This document shows, in pieces, positions 1 to 9,260 of a stretch of DNA of 35,095 nt. The translations under genes were made by a program, and so were the position numbers. The stretch covers positions 1-35,095 of the forward strand of contig PGZN01000023.1 in NCBI GenBank assembly GCA_002840165.1. Reading direction: 5' to 3'. Positions within the stretch are counted from its first letter, which is position 1. Each line of letters opens with the position of its first letter. This stretch comes from Firmicutes bacterium HGW-Firmicutes-8. GTDB taxonomy: Bacteria; Bacillota; Thermincolia; Thermincolales; UBA2595. Below the pieces are notes generated by a model. It had not been told where the DNA came from and searched no databases. It worked only from the letters and a program-made list of their open reading frames with translations.

Positions 1-42
1 GGGCGGGAACGCCCCGAAGTTACGCCTGGGGAGATTGTGTAA
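1..42 (+). CDS. tnpB: TnpB (IS200/IS605 OrfB), C-terminal 13 codons only
   Basis: The window opens inside a plus-strand reading frame that ends GRERPEVTPGEIV followed by TAA at 40-42. A tail with RPEVTP just before the stop is typical of IS605-family OrfB/TnpB, the RNA-guided nuclease of these elements. The hairpin right end that follows supports the call. All catalytic residues lie upstream of the window, so I cannot say whether the protein is intact. Confidence 0.7.
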   Translation, partial: GRERPEVTPGEIV

Positions 43-114
43 GACTTCTTGTAACAGAGAAGCAACGGTCGATTAACCAGGAAGCCCCCTGCTCTTAGCA
101 GGGGGAGCGTTCAC
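1..114 (+). mobile_element. Right end of an IS200/IS605-family insertion sequence
   Basis: After the tnpB stop comes about 40 nt, then a strong hairpin (GCCCCCTGC at 84-92 against GCAGGGGG at 98-105) and the terminal GAGCGTTCAC ending near 114. A GC-rich subterminal hairpin followed by TTCAC is the usual right-end structure of these elements, which lack inverted repeats and move as single strands. The exact boundary is inferred from that TTCAC. The left end and any tnpA lie outside the window. The element sits 18 bp beyond the MBOAT stop codon. Confidence 0.65.
1..114 (+). ncRNA. 3' part of the TnpB omega RNA (reRNA) scaffold
   Basis: In IS605-type elements the 3' end of the tnpB transcript is processed into a guide RNA whose scaffold ends at the element's right end, and whose guide is the flanking host DNA. 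Here the scaffold would end at the 84-105 hairpin plus TTCAC at 110-114. The guide would then begin at 115 (CAGATCTATTTAGATAGTCT). The 5' limit is unknown, and function is inferred from the family. Confidence 0.5.
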
Positions 115-132
115 CAGATCTATTTAGATAGT

Positions 133-1430
133 CTAGAACTGGTTATAAATAAAAGGTTTCTGGCTGCTGGTAGACAACAATACTACTAAAATTATGATTA
201 AAGCCCAAAATATTCCGCTTATCATCGGTTGGAACCATTTTCTCAACTGGTCTACCCCCAAATAAATAGTTTTTGAAGTATGTAAATACTTTGGCTTATA
301 TCTGTAGTAAAGAAGACCCACCCTATTACTACGAAATGAAAGGTAACTAAGTTGCTCACCAAGTAAGAGAACCGTGAATTTTGATAAACTTGAGGTATTT
401 TCGGACAGATTAAGCGGCTATATATACGAAGCAAAATCAGGCCCGCACCGTGGTACATGCCCCATATCACAAAGTTCACAGCTCCCCCGTGCCATAGGCC
501 TATGAGTCCCATAACTATAAAAGTATTTAATATTGTCCGGGAAAAACTCCCCCTACTTCCTCCCAAAGGAATAAATACATAGTCTCTAAACCAACTAGTC
601 AATGATATATGCCAGTTTTTCCAAAATTCCGAGATGTTTCGCTTCAAATACGGGTTGTTAAAGTTCTCGATTATTTTGTAACCAAAAATTCTTGCACTGC
701 CGATAGCAATATCCGAGTACCCAGAAAAATCGAAGTATATTCTAAATGCATATGCGTAAACAATTATCCAGTAAACTTTACTGCTCAAGCCTGTAGTATT
801 AATTTTATCTGAATACATAGCTAAAATGTCAGCTAATACCAGTTTCTTGAATAAGCCCGTAATGATTCTCTCCAAGCCTTCGGACAGGTATTTCCATTGA
901 AAACCTTTTGATTCTATCGTTTGCTTGATAAAGTTAGGCCAACGCTCAATAGGCCCCGATGGAAGGATTGGAAAAAAGAAAATATAAAGTAAGAATTGAA
1001 TATAGTTTCCTTGGACCGTTGAACCTTTAAAACGTTCCACAAGATAATGAATAAGTTTAAAGGTATAAAAAGAGATACCTAGTGGTAATGCAGGCTTGGG
1101 TAAAGTGATTTGAGGTTCAATATTTAGCCACGGGATAATTTTGCTGAGAATTTCACTCGCTAGACCAATATATTTAAAATACAATAATACCATTATAGGA
1201 ATAGTCAGACTGGAAATCAATACTAACCGTCGATCAGTAATTTTAATGCTAACCACATAAGCAAAAGAACTCAGGCCCAACAACAGTAAAAAAGTGGAGG
1301 GTGATGAATAAATTAAAAAGACCATACTGGCAGTTAATAAAAAATGTTTTCTAAGCCTCCTTGGTAAAAACCAATAAAGAATTGAAGAAATTATTAGAAA
1401 TATACCGTAAAACCATGTAGTAAATGTCAA
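133..1430 (-). pseudogene. MBOAT family O-acyltransferase (AlgI/DltB-like), frameshifted near its 3' end
   Basis: This is a polytopic membrane acyltransferase that would pass acyl groups, usually acetyl, across the membrane to an exported polysaccharide. Visible signatures are DFSGYSD (234-240), the block WHISLTSWFRDYVFIPLGG (273-291) and two family histidines in LWHGG (H314) and WGMYHG (H328). The frame from TTG 1430 (AGGTGG upstream) stops after 392 residues at 252. The expected tail, including the closing QKPFIYNQF typical of AlgI-like proteins, is in the next frame down to 133. One extra G in the five-G run at about 255-259 would join them into about 432 residues. It may be a true mutation, a sequencing error or -1 slippage. 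The start lies 4 nt after the SGNH gene, so the two are co-transcribed. Confidence 0.85.
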
Positions 1431-1434
1431 GATA

Positions 1435-2547
1435 TCACTTCCACCTATTTACAATATCTTTTGCTAATTGATGTGCCACCAACCGATTCCCACGCGCATT
1501 CATATGAATTGAGTCAGAAAAATACGTATCTGGAACAAGGTTTGTATAGTCTAAATATGTTACATACTTGTTCTCTGTCATTTTATTTAAGGTTACTAAG
1601 CACCGGTTAAATGCTTTGTTATCCATACTATAATATTTTTGTAAGAACGCCAAGTTTTGAGGGCTGCCATAAAATATAGAGGGAATTTCATTACGTTCTA
1701 GTTCCTCAAGAATCGCATTGTACAATTCCACTTGAGGATTTTGTGGGTCCAGGTTAAAGTTTCCAAACTTATAGTCCACTTTTCCCAAGATTTTATTCCA
1801 GTCTTTTTGGTACCAAGGTTGATATAGTTGTTGCTCCTCCAGCTCTCTTTTTTTTGCCTCAACAGGATTCATTATTTTTAGCTGAACTTCTGTAATTTTA
1901 TCTCTTACGGGTTTCCCTAATATCATTATTGCTATCGCTGCTCGGTTTTGATAGAGACTCCATACCTTTCCAACTGAAATATTGATTTTGTTCTCTACTG
2001 TTTTCCGAAAACCTACCTGACCTAGATTTGGACATAACCGGGTGATTTCTTGTTTTACCTTAAGGTCAGGTAGTGTAGTAACATTATTGTGTTCAAGTAG
2101 ATCTTTCCGGTTAAACCAACTTGTGCTGAGGTTGTATACCACCATATCAATGTCTTCATTTAAGAGGAAATTAACTAAAAAATAGTTTTCTGATATCCCA
2201 TATCCCTTAAATGCGAAATTAAAAACTTTAACCTGTCCTCCTGGCTCAAGTATATTTAATTCTTGCTCCAAGAAAGCTGGAATGGTTTGATCACCAGTTT
2301 TTACTGAGGAACCGTAAGTTTGAGAGTCACCTAGAAAGACGATCTTGTACCCTGATGCCTTATGCAATTCGGATTTTATTCTTGCTATAGATTCAATCTC
2401 TTGATTCACGAGACGCATATCTCCCGGTTGATTGTATAAATTAAACCAATAAAATCGCACAATAAAATCAAGAGCAATTAACACTACTAGAGTAGCTATA
2501 AGAGATTTAGGAGTTAACTTAATGTAATCAAGCAAATTTTTAAGCAT
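1435..2547 (-). CDS. SGNH-hydrolase-like membrane-anchored protein, partner of the MBOAT
   Basis: An N-terminal hydrophobic segment (about residues 16-32 of the ORF) anchors an extracytoplasmic domain. That domain has an SGNH block I (FLGDSQTYG, with the Ser) and a C-terminal DSIHMNARGN block supplying the Asp/His pair. This architecture resembles the AlgJ/AlgX/DltD-like partners that take the acyl group from an MBOAT and load it on a polymer. The frame opens at 2559 with ATG GGT GGA ATA ATG. The GGGTGGA before the second ATG (2547) looks like its ribosome site, so I prefer 2547 (370 aa). The MBOAT gene follows after 4 nt. The polymer is unknown; acetylation is inferred. Confidence 0.75.
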   Translation of the reverse strand: MLKNLLDYIKLTPKSLIATLVVLIALDFIVRFYWFNLYNQPGDMRLVNQEIESIARIKSELHKASGYKIVFLGDSQTYGSSVKTGDQTIPAFLEQELNILEPGGQVKVFNFAFKGYGISENYFLVNFLLNEDIDMVVYNLSTSWFNRKDLLEHNNVTTLPDLKVKQEITRLCPNLGQVGFRKTVENKINISVGKVWSLYQNRAAIAIMILGKPVRDKITEVQLKIMNPVEAKKRELEEQQLYQPWYQKDWNKILGKVDYKFGNFNLDPQNPQVELYNAILEELERNEIPSIFYGSPQNLAFLQKYYSMDNKAFNRCLVTLNKMTENKYVTYLDYTNLVPDTYFSDSIHMNARGNRLVAHQLAKDIVNRWK

Positions 2548-2689
2548 TATTCCACCCATTATTAATTATAGACTTTAAAAACATTATACAACAGGAAATG
2601 ATTTAGATACAGTCTGATTTGGAATAGCGGAATAAACCGTTTGTAACCTAGGTAAAATAAGCGGAGAAACAAGAGAAGGGGGTAAAACA

Positions 2690-3970
2690 TTGAAGGTATT
2701 AATGCTGTCATGGGAGTATCCTCCGAAAAACGTGGGAGGACTGGCCCAGCATGTTTATCATCTTTCCAAAGCCCTGGCCAAGCATGGGGTAGAAGTGCAT
2801 GTCATCACGGTTGGCGGAAATGATGCCATTCCGTACGAAGACCGGGAGGGGGTCAAGGTCCACCGGATAAGTCCTTACAGCCTGTCATCCCCGGACTTCC
2901 GGACATGGATCCTGCATTTGAATTTTAGTTTACTGGAATATGGCGTAACCCTCGTCAACTCCCTTAAAAATGTTGATGTTCTGCATGCTCATGACTGGTT
3001 AGTAGCCCATGCCGGGCGGGCTTTAAAACACTCGTTCCAGCTTCCGCTGGTGGCTACGATACATGCTACGGAATACGGTCGGAACAACGGCCTGCACAAT
3101 GACAACCAGAGGTATATAAGTGATGTGGAATGGTGGCTGACATACGAGGCGTGGAGGGTTATTGTCTGCAGCTCGTATATGGAACGGGAATTAGGGGGCT
3201 TTTTCCAGCTTCCCGAGGACAAAATTACCGTTATCCCCAATGGGGTTAATGCCGAAGATTTTTCAACAGGCCTTGGTCCAAAAAGGATAAAGCATAGCCC
3301 CCCGAATGGGGAAAAGTATATTTTTTTCATCGGCAGGTTAGTGCGTGAAAAAGGGGTGCAGGTTTTGCTCGATGCTGCCCCCAAGATTCTGGGCAGATTC
3401 CCGGAAGCTAGGTTTATTGTAGCCGGAACCGGCCCTTACGAAGAACATCTGCGGGCCAGGACAAGGGAACGTGGGCTTGAGCACCGGGTTTATTTTGCCG
3501 GTTATGTAAATGACCAGATCAGAAATCGGTTATTTCAACAGAGTAAGGTGGCTGTTTTTCCCAGCTTATATGAACCTTTTGGGATTGTGGCCTTGGAAGC
3601 TATGGCGGCAGGGACACCGGTAGTGGTTTCAGATACCGGTGGGTTAAGGGAGATTGTCGAGCATGGAGTCGATGGGCTGAAATGCTATGTCGGTTCACCT
3701 GATTCGCTGGCTGATAATATTATGGCTGTCCTGGGCGACCCCGGCTTAGCCGAGCGTATTAAAGAAAACGGTTACGAAAAGGCTAAAAACAAATACAGCT
3801 GGTTTGCTGTTGCCGGAAAAACTCTCCACATCTACGAGGAGGTCATCAGGGAGTCCGGAAGGGCTGACTGGCATACCGATACATGGATGGCTTCTGACCC
3901 TATTTCGGCGGTTTATGCCAAAATTAAGAACCTTGGCCGGACAGGAGTTTTTGGCCAGCAGGTCCATTAA
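2690..3970 (+). CDS. GT4 glycosyltransferase, glycogen-synthase-like
   Basis: A 426-aa retaining GT-B enzyme. The N-terminus has the acceptor-side motif [15 protein letters not shown]. The C-terminal Rossmann half has the GRLVREKG donor loop and an EX7E motif, E295 in [12 protein letters not shown] with the second Glu at 303, followed by [16 protein letters not shown] and GGL openings are typical of bacterial and archaeal glycogen/maltosyl synthases (GlgA/GlgM-like GT4) that use ADP- or UDP-glucose. The start is TTG at 2690 with AAGGGGGT at 2676-2683. The nucleotidyltransferase follows 44 nt later in the same direction, and a branching enzyme lies beyond, so alpha-glucan synthesis is the likely role. 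Donor and product cannot be read from the sequence. Confidence 0.85.
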   Translation: MKVLMLSWEYPPKNVGGLAQHVYHLSKALAKHGVEVHVITVGGNDAIPYEDREGVKVHRISPYSLSSPDFRTWILHLNFSLLEYGVTLVNSLKNVDVLHAHDWLVAHAGRALKHSFQLPLVATIHATEYGRNNGLHNDNQRYISDVEWWLTYEAWRVIVCSSYMERELGGFFQLPEDKITVIPNGVNAEDFSTGLGPKRIKHSPPNGEKYIFFIGRLVREKGVQVLLDAAPKILGRFPEARFIVAGTGPYEEHLRARTRERGLEHRVYFAGYVNDQIRNRLFQQSKVAVFPSLYEPFGIVALEAMAAGTPVVVSDTGGLREIVEHGVDGLKCYVGSPDSLADNIMAVLGDPGLAERIKENGYEKAKNKYSWFAVAGKTLHIYEEVIRESGRADWHTDTWMASDPISAVYAKIKNLGRTGVFGQQVH

Positions 3971-4014
3971 AAGCCGTTCCGTTAGATGGGAATATAACTG
4001 AAAGGAGAAAGTAT

Positions 4015-6483
4015 ATGGTACAGGGAATTATCATGGCCGGAGGGGAAGGGTCGCGGTTAAGACCGCTTACCTGTGACCGGCCCAAACCTGTCGTCCCGGT
4101 GCTGAACAGGCCGGTCATGGAATATGCCGTAGAGTTATTGAAGAAACATGGGGTTGATGATATAGGGGTAACTCTTCAGTATATGCCCCAGGAAATCAAG
4201 ATATATTTTGATGATGGTTCAGACCTTGGTGTGAGTATCCATTATTTTATTGAGGAGACACCCCTGGGGACAGCAGGCAGTGTAAAGAACGCCCAGGGTT
4301 TTCTCAAAGACACGTTTGTTGTTGTCAGCGGTGATGCCCTGACTGATTTCAACTTGTCAGAAGCGATAGATTTTCACCGGTCCAAAGGGGCCCTGGCTAC
4401 ACTTGTTCTGACACCGGTAGAAATACCGCTGGAATACGGAGTGGTTATTACCGGAGAGGATGGCGGTATCAGGCAGTTCCTGGAGAAGCCGGGCTGGGGT
4501 GAAGTGTTTAGTGACACAGTAAATACGGGGATTTATATATTGGAGCCGGAGGTCCTGGATTATATCCCCGCCGGACAGAAATTTGATTTCAGCCAGGACC
4601 TTTTTCCGCTGCTTTTAAAAGAAGGAAAACCTCTCTTTGGGGTTACTCTAAGAGGGTATTGGTGTGATATCGGCAATCTTAAACAATACCAGGAGGCACA
4701 GTACGCAGCGATGGAAGGGCGGGTTTCCCTGAACATCAGAGGCAGCCTCCGGGGAGACAAAATCTACGCCGGAGAAAACTGTAAAATTGATCCCACTGCT
4801 GTCATAACCGGTCCGGTAGTAATTGGCAGCGGCTGCCACATCGGACGGCACAGCGCTGTCGGTCCATATGTTGTGCTAGGTGATAACTGTAAGATTGATG
4901 ATCATGCTTCCCTGAAAAGGGCGGTGATATGGAGCGGTACTTATATAGGAAAGCATGCCGAAATAAGAGGCGCTGTACTCTGCAGTAAAGTAACCGTAAA
5001 AGACCGGGCTGCGGTTTTCGAAGGTGCGGTGATAGGTGACGGAGGTATCCTGGAAGAAGACGTCAAAATCCGTCCTAACACCAAAATATGGCCCTATAAG
5101 CTGGTGGAAAAAGGCGCCACCCTTGATAACCATCTTATCTGGGGGACGAAGGCCTGCCGCAGCTTCTTCGGGACAGACGGGGTTGCGGGCGGGGTAAATA
5201 TCAACCTGACCCCTGAATGTGCAGTCAAATTGGGGGCCGCTTTTGGCGCCGTTTCCGGTGCGGACTCGGCGGTGCTAGTCAGTTCAGATCACCACCGCTG
5301 CACTCACATGATTAAAACCGCTGTCCAACTGGGACTTATGTCCACAGGTATAGCTGTAATCGACGGGGGGACACTTGTTACGCCTGTCCACCGTAATGCC
5401 GTAAGGGCTTTGGGTGTTAAGGCAGGGGTCCATGTTAAATCAGCCCCCAATGATCCTGAACGCATTCACATCAATTTTTTTAACGGTAACGGTACCGCCG
5501 TATCCCGGGATTTGGAACGAAAAATTGAAAACCAGTTTGAACGCGCCGATTTCCAGCGCCACTCCAAAAATGATATAGGCACTGTTTCTTATATGCCGGG
5601 TCTTACGGAATCATATATACAGAACCTCTTTCAACTTGTCAACCCGGATATCATCAGCGGCAGAAGGTTCAGAGTAGTTACCTATTTTGCCGGCGGCAGC
5701 CTCCAAATGATGATACCTTATGTTTTTAACGGTTTAGGGTGTGAACTTATCAATATGGGTCCTGTCACCGGTGATGATACTGCAATGGAAATGACTTCGT
5801 TGGCTGAAGCTATAGCCGGCGAGGTAACCAGGACTGGCGCAAATCTGGGAATCGTTTTTGACAGCAATGCCGAAAACGTGGTTATTATAGATGATTCAGG
5901 GAGGGTTATCGGTGAAGACCTCTTCCTGGCACTGTTGTCCTTAATTATTTTAGAGACGTCCCAACGACCGGTTGTAGCCGTCCCGGTTACGGGGAGCGGA
6001 GTAGTGGAAACCATTGCCGGGTCGAGGCAGGGCAGTGTAATCAGGACCAAGACTGCCCCGGCTGCGTTTATGAGTGATACGATGAAGCCGGAAGTAGTCT
6101 CTGCCCAGGGGCCATTCGGCCAGGCTGTGACAACATATGATGCCCTGTCAACAGCTGTGCGGGTTATGGAATACATTGCTCAAAAGGACGTAACATTGAC
6201 CGAGGTTGTGGACGGAATTCCCGAATTTTACATGACGAGGAAACAGACAGAGTGCCCGTGGATGGCCAAAGGGAAGGTCATGAGACAATTGATTGATGAG
6301 ACGAGGGGCAGGCATGTGGAGCTCCTGGATGGCATCAAGGTATATCACGAAAACGGCTGGGCTCTTGTTCTGCCTGATGCCGGAGAGCCGCAGTACCATG
6401 TTTATTCCGAAGGATATTCCTATGAATTTGCCGAGGAACTGGCAAACTTTTATATTGAGAGAATAAATCAGCTGCGACAATAG
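4015..6483 (+). CDS. Sugar-1-phosphate nucleotidyltransferase fused to a degenerate phosphomutase domain
   Basis: 822 aa in three parts. Residues 1-235 are a nucleotidyltransferase with [13 protein letters not shown] (7-19), SGDALT (105-110) and FLEKP (155-159). Residues about 240-375 are left-handed beta-helix hexapeptide repeats. Residues about 380-822 have a phosphohexomutase fold. The family resembles proteins annotated mannose-1-phosphate guanylyltransferase/phosphomannomutase. The mutase half seems inactive: the phosphoserine loop (normally TASHNP) reads KSAPND at 475-480, the metal loop (normally DGDADR) reads DSNAEN at 616-621, and GTDGVRG reads GTDGVAG at 386-392. NDP-sugar synthesis is therefore likely, with a regulatory or structural role for the C-terminal half. 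The nucleotide and sugar are uncertain: GDP-mannose by family name, ADP-glucose by context. The ribosome site is GGAG, 7 nt before ATG. Confidence 0.85.
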   Translation: MVQGIIMAGGEGSRLRPLTCDRPKPVVPVLNRPVMEYAVELLKKHGVDDIGVTLQYMPQEIKIYFDDGSDLGVSIHYFIEETPLGTAGSVKNAQGFLKDTFVVVSGDALTDFNLSEAIDFHRSKGALATLVLTPVEIPLEYGVVITGEDGGIRQFLEKPGWGEVFSDTVNTGIYILEPEVLDYIPAGQKFDFSQDLFPLLLKEGKPLFGVTLRGYWCDIGNLKQYQEAQYAAMEGRVSLNIRGSLRGDKIYAGENCKIDPTAVITGPVVIGSGCHIGRHSAVGPYVVLGDNCKIDDHASLKRAVIWSGTYIGKHAEIRGAVLCSKVTVKDRAAVFEGAVIGDGGILEEDVKIRPNTKIWPYKLVEKGATLDNHLIWGTKACRSFFGTDGVAGGVNINLTPECAVKLGAAFGAVSGADSAVLVSSDHHRCTHMIKTAVQLGLMSTGIAVIDGGTLVTPVHRNAVRALGVKAGVHVKSAPNDPERIHINFFNGNGTAVSRDLERKIENQFERADFQRHSKNDIGTVSYMPGLTESYIQNLFQLVNPDIISGRRFRVVTYFAGGSLQMMIPYVFNGLGCELINMGPVTGDDTAMEMTSLAEAIAGEVTRTGANLGIVFDSNAENVVIIDDSGRVIGEDLFLALLSLIILETSQRPVVAVPVTGSGVVETIAGSRQGSVIRTKTAPAAFMSDTMKPEVVSAQGPFGQAVTTYDALSTAVRVMEYIAQKDVTLTEVVDGIPEFYMTRKQTECPWMAKGKVMRQLIDETRGRHVELLDGIKVYHENGWALVLPDAGEPQYHVYSEGYSYEFAEELANFYIERINQLRQ

Positions 6484-6720
6484 TTGCTAGTTGCTAGTTG
6501 TTAGTTGCTAGTTATAAACCCAAAAACAGCCGGAAATTACCAGCTGTTTAATGAAAGGTTCGCGCTGGAGCGTGAACCAACAATATGCCTCGTTACGCTC
6601 AATGCGGAACGAGGCATATTTTAGTTATTTAACTAGCACCTAAGAACTAGCACCTAAGAACTAGCACCTAAGAACTAGCACCTAAGAACTAGCAACTAGG
6701 AACTAGCACCTAGCAACTGG
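6481..6720. repeat. Short tandem repeats in opposite orientation flanking a two-hairpin core
   Basis: The left arm (6481-6513) is tandem copies of a TAGTTGC-like unit and begins on the stop codon of the preceding gene. The right arm (about 6631-6720) carries the complementary unit, CTAGCAC alternating with CTAAGAA in a 14-bp period repeated four times, then divergent copies. The arms read as inverted repeats of each other. Between them sit hairpins at 6557-6578 and 6582-6620. It could be slipped-strand expansion at a terminator or a small non-autonomous repeat element. Confidence 0.7.
6582..6630. terminator. Bidirectional intrinsic terminator
   Basis: A perfect 13-bp stem (AATATGCCTCGTT at 6582-6594 with its complement at 6608-6620) is followed by TTAGTTATTT. 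It lies between the convergent nucleotidyltransferase and GH57 genes. A second hairpin (GGTTC...GAACC, 6557-6578) sits just before it. Confidence 0.7.
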
Positions 6721-6722
6721 TT

Positions 6723-8339
6723 TTAATAGTTCACTGCTGCTCCAGTAGCTTCCCGCGCCGGTCGGAAGTGCCTGTAATCAATTTCAGGGAATATGTTATC
6801 CTTATCTTCAAGTTCGGACAGCCACTGGGGATTTATCTTGTTCCATTTGATATCTTCATACAGCCCGGTAAAGCGATGGAGGTGCTGTTTAGTCCTCCTG
6901 CGGGCGTATTCATCCATCGTCCCTGTTTTCATGATGAAGGCCCAGTCACTGCTCTGGGCGAGGAGAAGCTCCCTGGCTGCTTGTTTTAAGGCTCTCAGTA
7001 AATCCCCTTCGGCATGCGGAAACATTGCGGCTAATTCGCTCATCCGCTCAGCTGCCTTGTGTAGGTGAGGGTATATCCAGTCATTGCTGCCCTCGAGCCA
7101 TACTTCGTGGTAACCTTTATATCCCCAACTGGACGAGGCCGGAACCGTCATCTGGTTTACGGGGTATTTTAGCAGATACTCACTGGGGGTAATCAGTTTG
7201 ATCGTGTCTTGATTAAAAGCAATTTTTCTGATTAGGCACTCCAGAAACTGGGGCCCCTCAAACCACCAATGACCAAACAGTTCGGCATCATATGGAGAAA
7301 CAATCAGAGGCTTCCGGTCAAAAATATCGGCCAAAAACTCGATCTGTTTTTCCCTGTTGAACATAAAATTACCGGCATGGATTTCGGCTTTATATCTGCC
7401 CCGGCCCGGGTCGTAAGCGTGTTTGTCTTCGGTCCGGCCGGTTATGCGGTAATATTTAATACCTGTGTTAATCCTAAGGCCGTTAGGATGAATATATGGT
7501 TTAATATAATCGTAGTCCAACTCCCAACCTATATCCCTGTAGTATTCCCGGTAATCGTAATCTCCGGGATAACCTTCATTGACACTCCACACCTGTTTCG
7601 ATGTTTCCACATCCCGGCCAAAAGCTGCTACCCCGGAGGGGCAGTAGACCGGGGCATATACTCCATATTTTGGTCTCGTGTCAGCATACATCAAGCCGTG
7701 GGAATCAACAAAAAAGTACTTAAGGCCAAACTCATCAAGGATGTTATCCAAACCGGATGTATAGCCGCATTCCGGCAGCCAGATGCCTTTGGGTCTGCGG
7801 CCCATCAGCCTGGTGTAAAGGTCAGCAGCAACTCCGACTTGGGCTCTCAGGCTTTCTTTTTTTACTCCCAGCAGCGGAAAATAACCGTGGGTGGCCCCGC
7901 AGGTAATAACTTCAAGAACTCCAAGGTCCTGAAATTTCTTGAAGGCATTTAAAAGGTTGCGGTGGTATTTATCATGAAACGTCTGACTCGCCCGGATAAA
8001 AAGATCTTTATACATTAGGGCGGTCCCGTGGAAATGCGGGTTCCATTTCGTACGTTCGACCTCTTTTTCAGCCAGCTCAATAAGTTTCGTGATGTGTTTG
8101 GAATACCGTTCCTGAAGGAGCCCGTCAGTAAGCATCGACATCAGCGGGGGGGTGATAGACATCGTTATTCTAAAATCCACCTCATCATTTACGAGTGATT
8201 CAAAAACGTGAATTAATGGGATATAACACTCTGTTACAGCCTCGAAAAACCACCTTTCCTCCAAAAAAAACTCATGTTCGGGATGCCGAACATAAGGTAA
8301 GTGAGCGTGGAGAACGAGAGCAAGGTATCCTTTAGGCAT
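6723..8339 (-). CDS. GH57 1,4-alpha-glucan branching enzyme (DUF1957-containing)
   Basis: 538 aa, the usual length for GH57 branching enzymes. The family hallmark HAHLPY is at 11-16. The catalytic nucleophile is Glu190 in GIWLPECGY and the acid/base is Asp351 in SPYDAELFGHWW; both match motifs of characterised GH57 branching enzymes. The C-terminal helical DUF1957 part runs from about 420, where W residues that line the glucan groove are frequent. It would transfer alpha-1,4 chains to O6 to branch the polymer made by the GT4 encoded upstream on the other strand. ATG 8339 follows an AAAGGAA ribosome site, and the DUF4912 gene is 21 nt upstream in the same transcript. Confidence 0.92.
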   Translation of the reverse strand: MPKGYLALVLHAHLPYVRHPEHEFFLEERWFFEAVTECYIPLIHVFESLVNDEVDFRITMSITPPLMSMLTDGLLQERYSKHITKLIELAEKEVERTKWNPHFHGTALMYKDLFIRASQTFHDKYHRNLLNAFKKFQDLGVLEVITCGATHGYFPLLGVKKESLRAQVGVAADLYTRLMGRRPKGIWLPECGYTSGLDNILDEFGLKYFFVDSHGLMYADTRPKYGVYAPVYCPSGVAAFGRDVETSKQVWSVNEGYPGDYDYREYYRDIGWELDYDYIKPYIHPNGLRINTGIKYYRITGRTEDKHAYDPGRGRYKAEIHAGNFMFNREKQIEFLADIFDRKPLIVSPYDAELFGHWWFEGPQFLECLIRKIAFNQDTIKLITPSEYLLKYPVNQMTVPASSSWGYKGYHEVWLEGSNDWIYPHLHKAAERMSELAAMFPHAEGDLLRALKQAARELLLAQSSDWAFIMKTGTMDEYARRRTKQHLHRFTGLYEDIKWNKINPQWLSELEDKDNIFPEIDYRHFRPAREATGAAVNY

Positions 8340-8360
8340 TAGATCAATTCCTTTCTGTGT

Positions 8361-9038
8361 CTAGTGCATTTTCCGGTTGAACAGTTCGCCCGAACTGATC
8401 CCTGTGAGAGGGCTTATCCGGGAATAAAGTTTCCGCTCATTTTCTGAAACGAGCATCCATTCAGAGTCTACATTGTTCGAAATACTGTTTCGCGGGGTGA
8501 ACGTAAAATTTGACCTTGCCACTGCAATATAGGTGCCGTCGCTCAAAATCCTGCCCAGGTCTATACAATAGGTTCTGTTGGGTACTCCCACATGTATATA
8601 CCAGCTTCCGGCATAATCATTGATTACGGTATCATAATGGTGATTGGCATTAAAGCCGTTGAAATAACTGATTCCTGTTACATCATAAACCCGCAGGACA
8701 GGCAGGGAGTTATCCCACCCCGGTCCATAAGTATGCCTCAAAGAATTACGCCGTTCCTCACTGATATCCCAATAGGCATAAATCCATTCAGGATCCCGGG
8801 CCATAATCGTAATTTTGTTGTCATCATATCCCCATGGTAATTCCGGGACATGTTCATGCTCCAACTCCGGAGGGAACTCAATGATGGGAAATATTTCCTC
8901 TGCTGTTTCAAAATTGTCTTCACCAATTTCTACCGGGGATGGAAGTTCATTTTTAACTTTGGTTTTCTGAAACATAAAATAAAGTCCTCCGCCTAAAATA
9001 AAGGCACCGAATAATAATATTAACCCTAAAGTGTCCAA
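8361..9038 (-). CDS. Membrane-anchored DUF4912 protein
   Basis: 225 aa. Residues about 4-23 form one hydrophobic N-terminal segment, then an acidic linker leads to a DUF4912 domain starting around 75. Its signature is ARDPEWIYAYWDIS, followed by the WDNSLPVLRVYDVTG and SWYIHVG blocks. DUF4912 has a beta-sandwich look and is often found beside glycan enzymes; its function is not established. The gene directly precedes the GH57 branching enzyme (21 nt), which suggests a glucan-binding or tethering role, as an inference. The start is TTG 9038; a strong AGGAGGAGGG lies about 12 nt upstream, a little further than usual. Confidence 0.75.
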   Translation of the reverse strand: MDTLGLILLFGAFILGGGLYFMFQKTKVKNELPSPVEIGEDNFETAEEIFPIIEFPPELEHEHVPELPWGYDDNKITIMARDPEWIYAYWDISEERRNSLRHTYGPGWDNSLPVLRVYDVTGISYFNGFNANHHYDTVINDYAGSWYIHVGVPNRTYCIDLGRILSDGTYIAVARSNFTFTPRNSISNNVDSEWMLVSENERKLYSRISPLTGISSGELFNRKMH

Positions 9039-9260
9039 TTATACAATAATCCCTCCTCCTTTTCCCAGATAGGAAGACTTGAGGCCGATAGATATTTTAG
9101 CAGGCTTAATGGAATAATGTTATTGACTTTTTTATTATGTCACAGAATCGAAAATTTATTTAGGGAAAACCCATATCATTAATTGAAAAAATGAGCAAAA
9201 ATGGAGAGTCAGTGATAGAATAATATTATTAAAATGTTTTCCGGCAGGTGGGGTATGATA

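Noticed and set aside
6631..6720. Tandem CTAAGAACTAGCAC units as a possible CRISPR array
   Set aside because: The repeats are directly abutting, with 14-bp period and no unique spacers, and no cas gene is present.
7269..7952. 227-aa plus-strand open frame opposite GH57
   Set aside because: Fully antisense to a well-supported branching enzyme with both catalytic residues; no start signal or domain.
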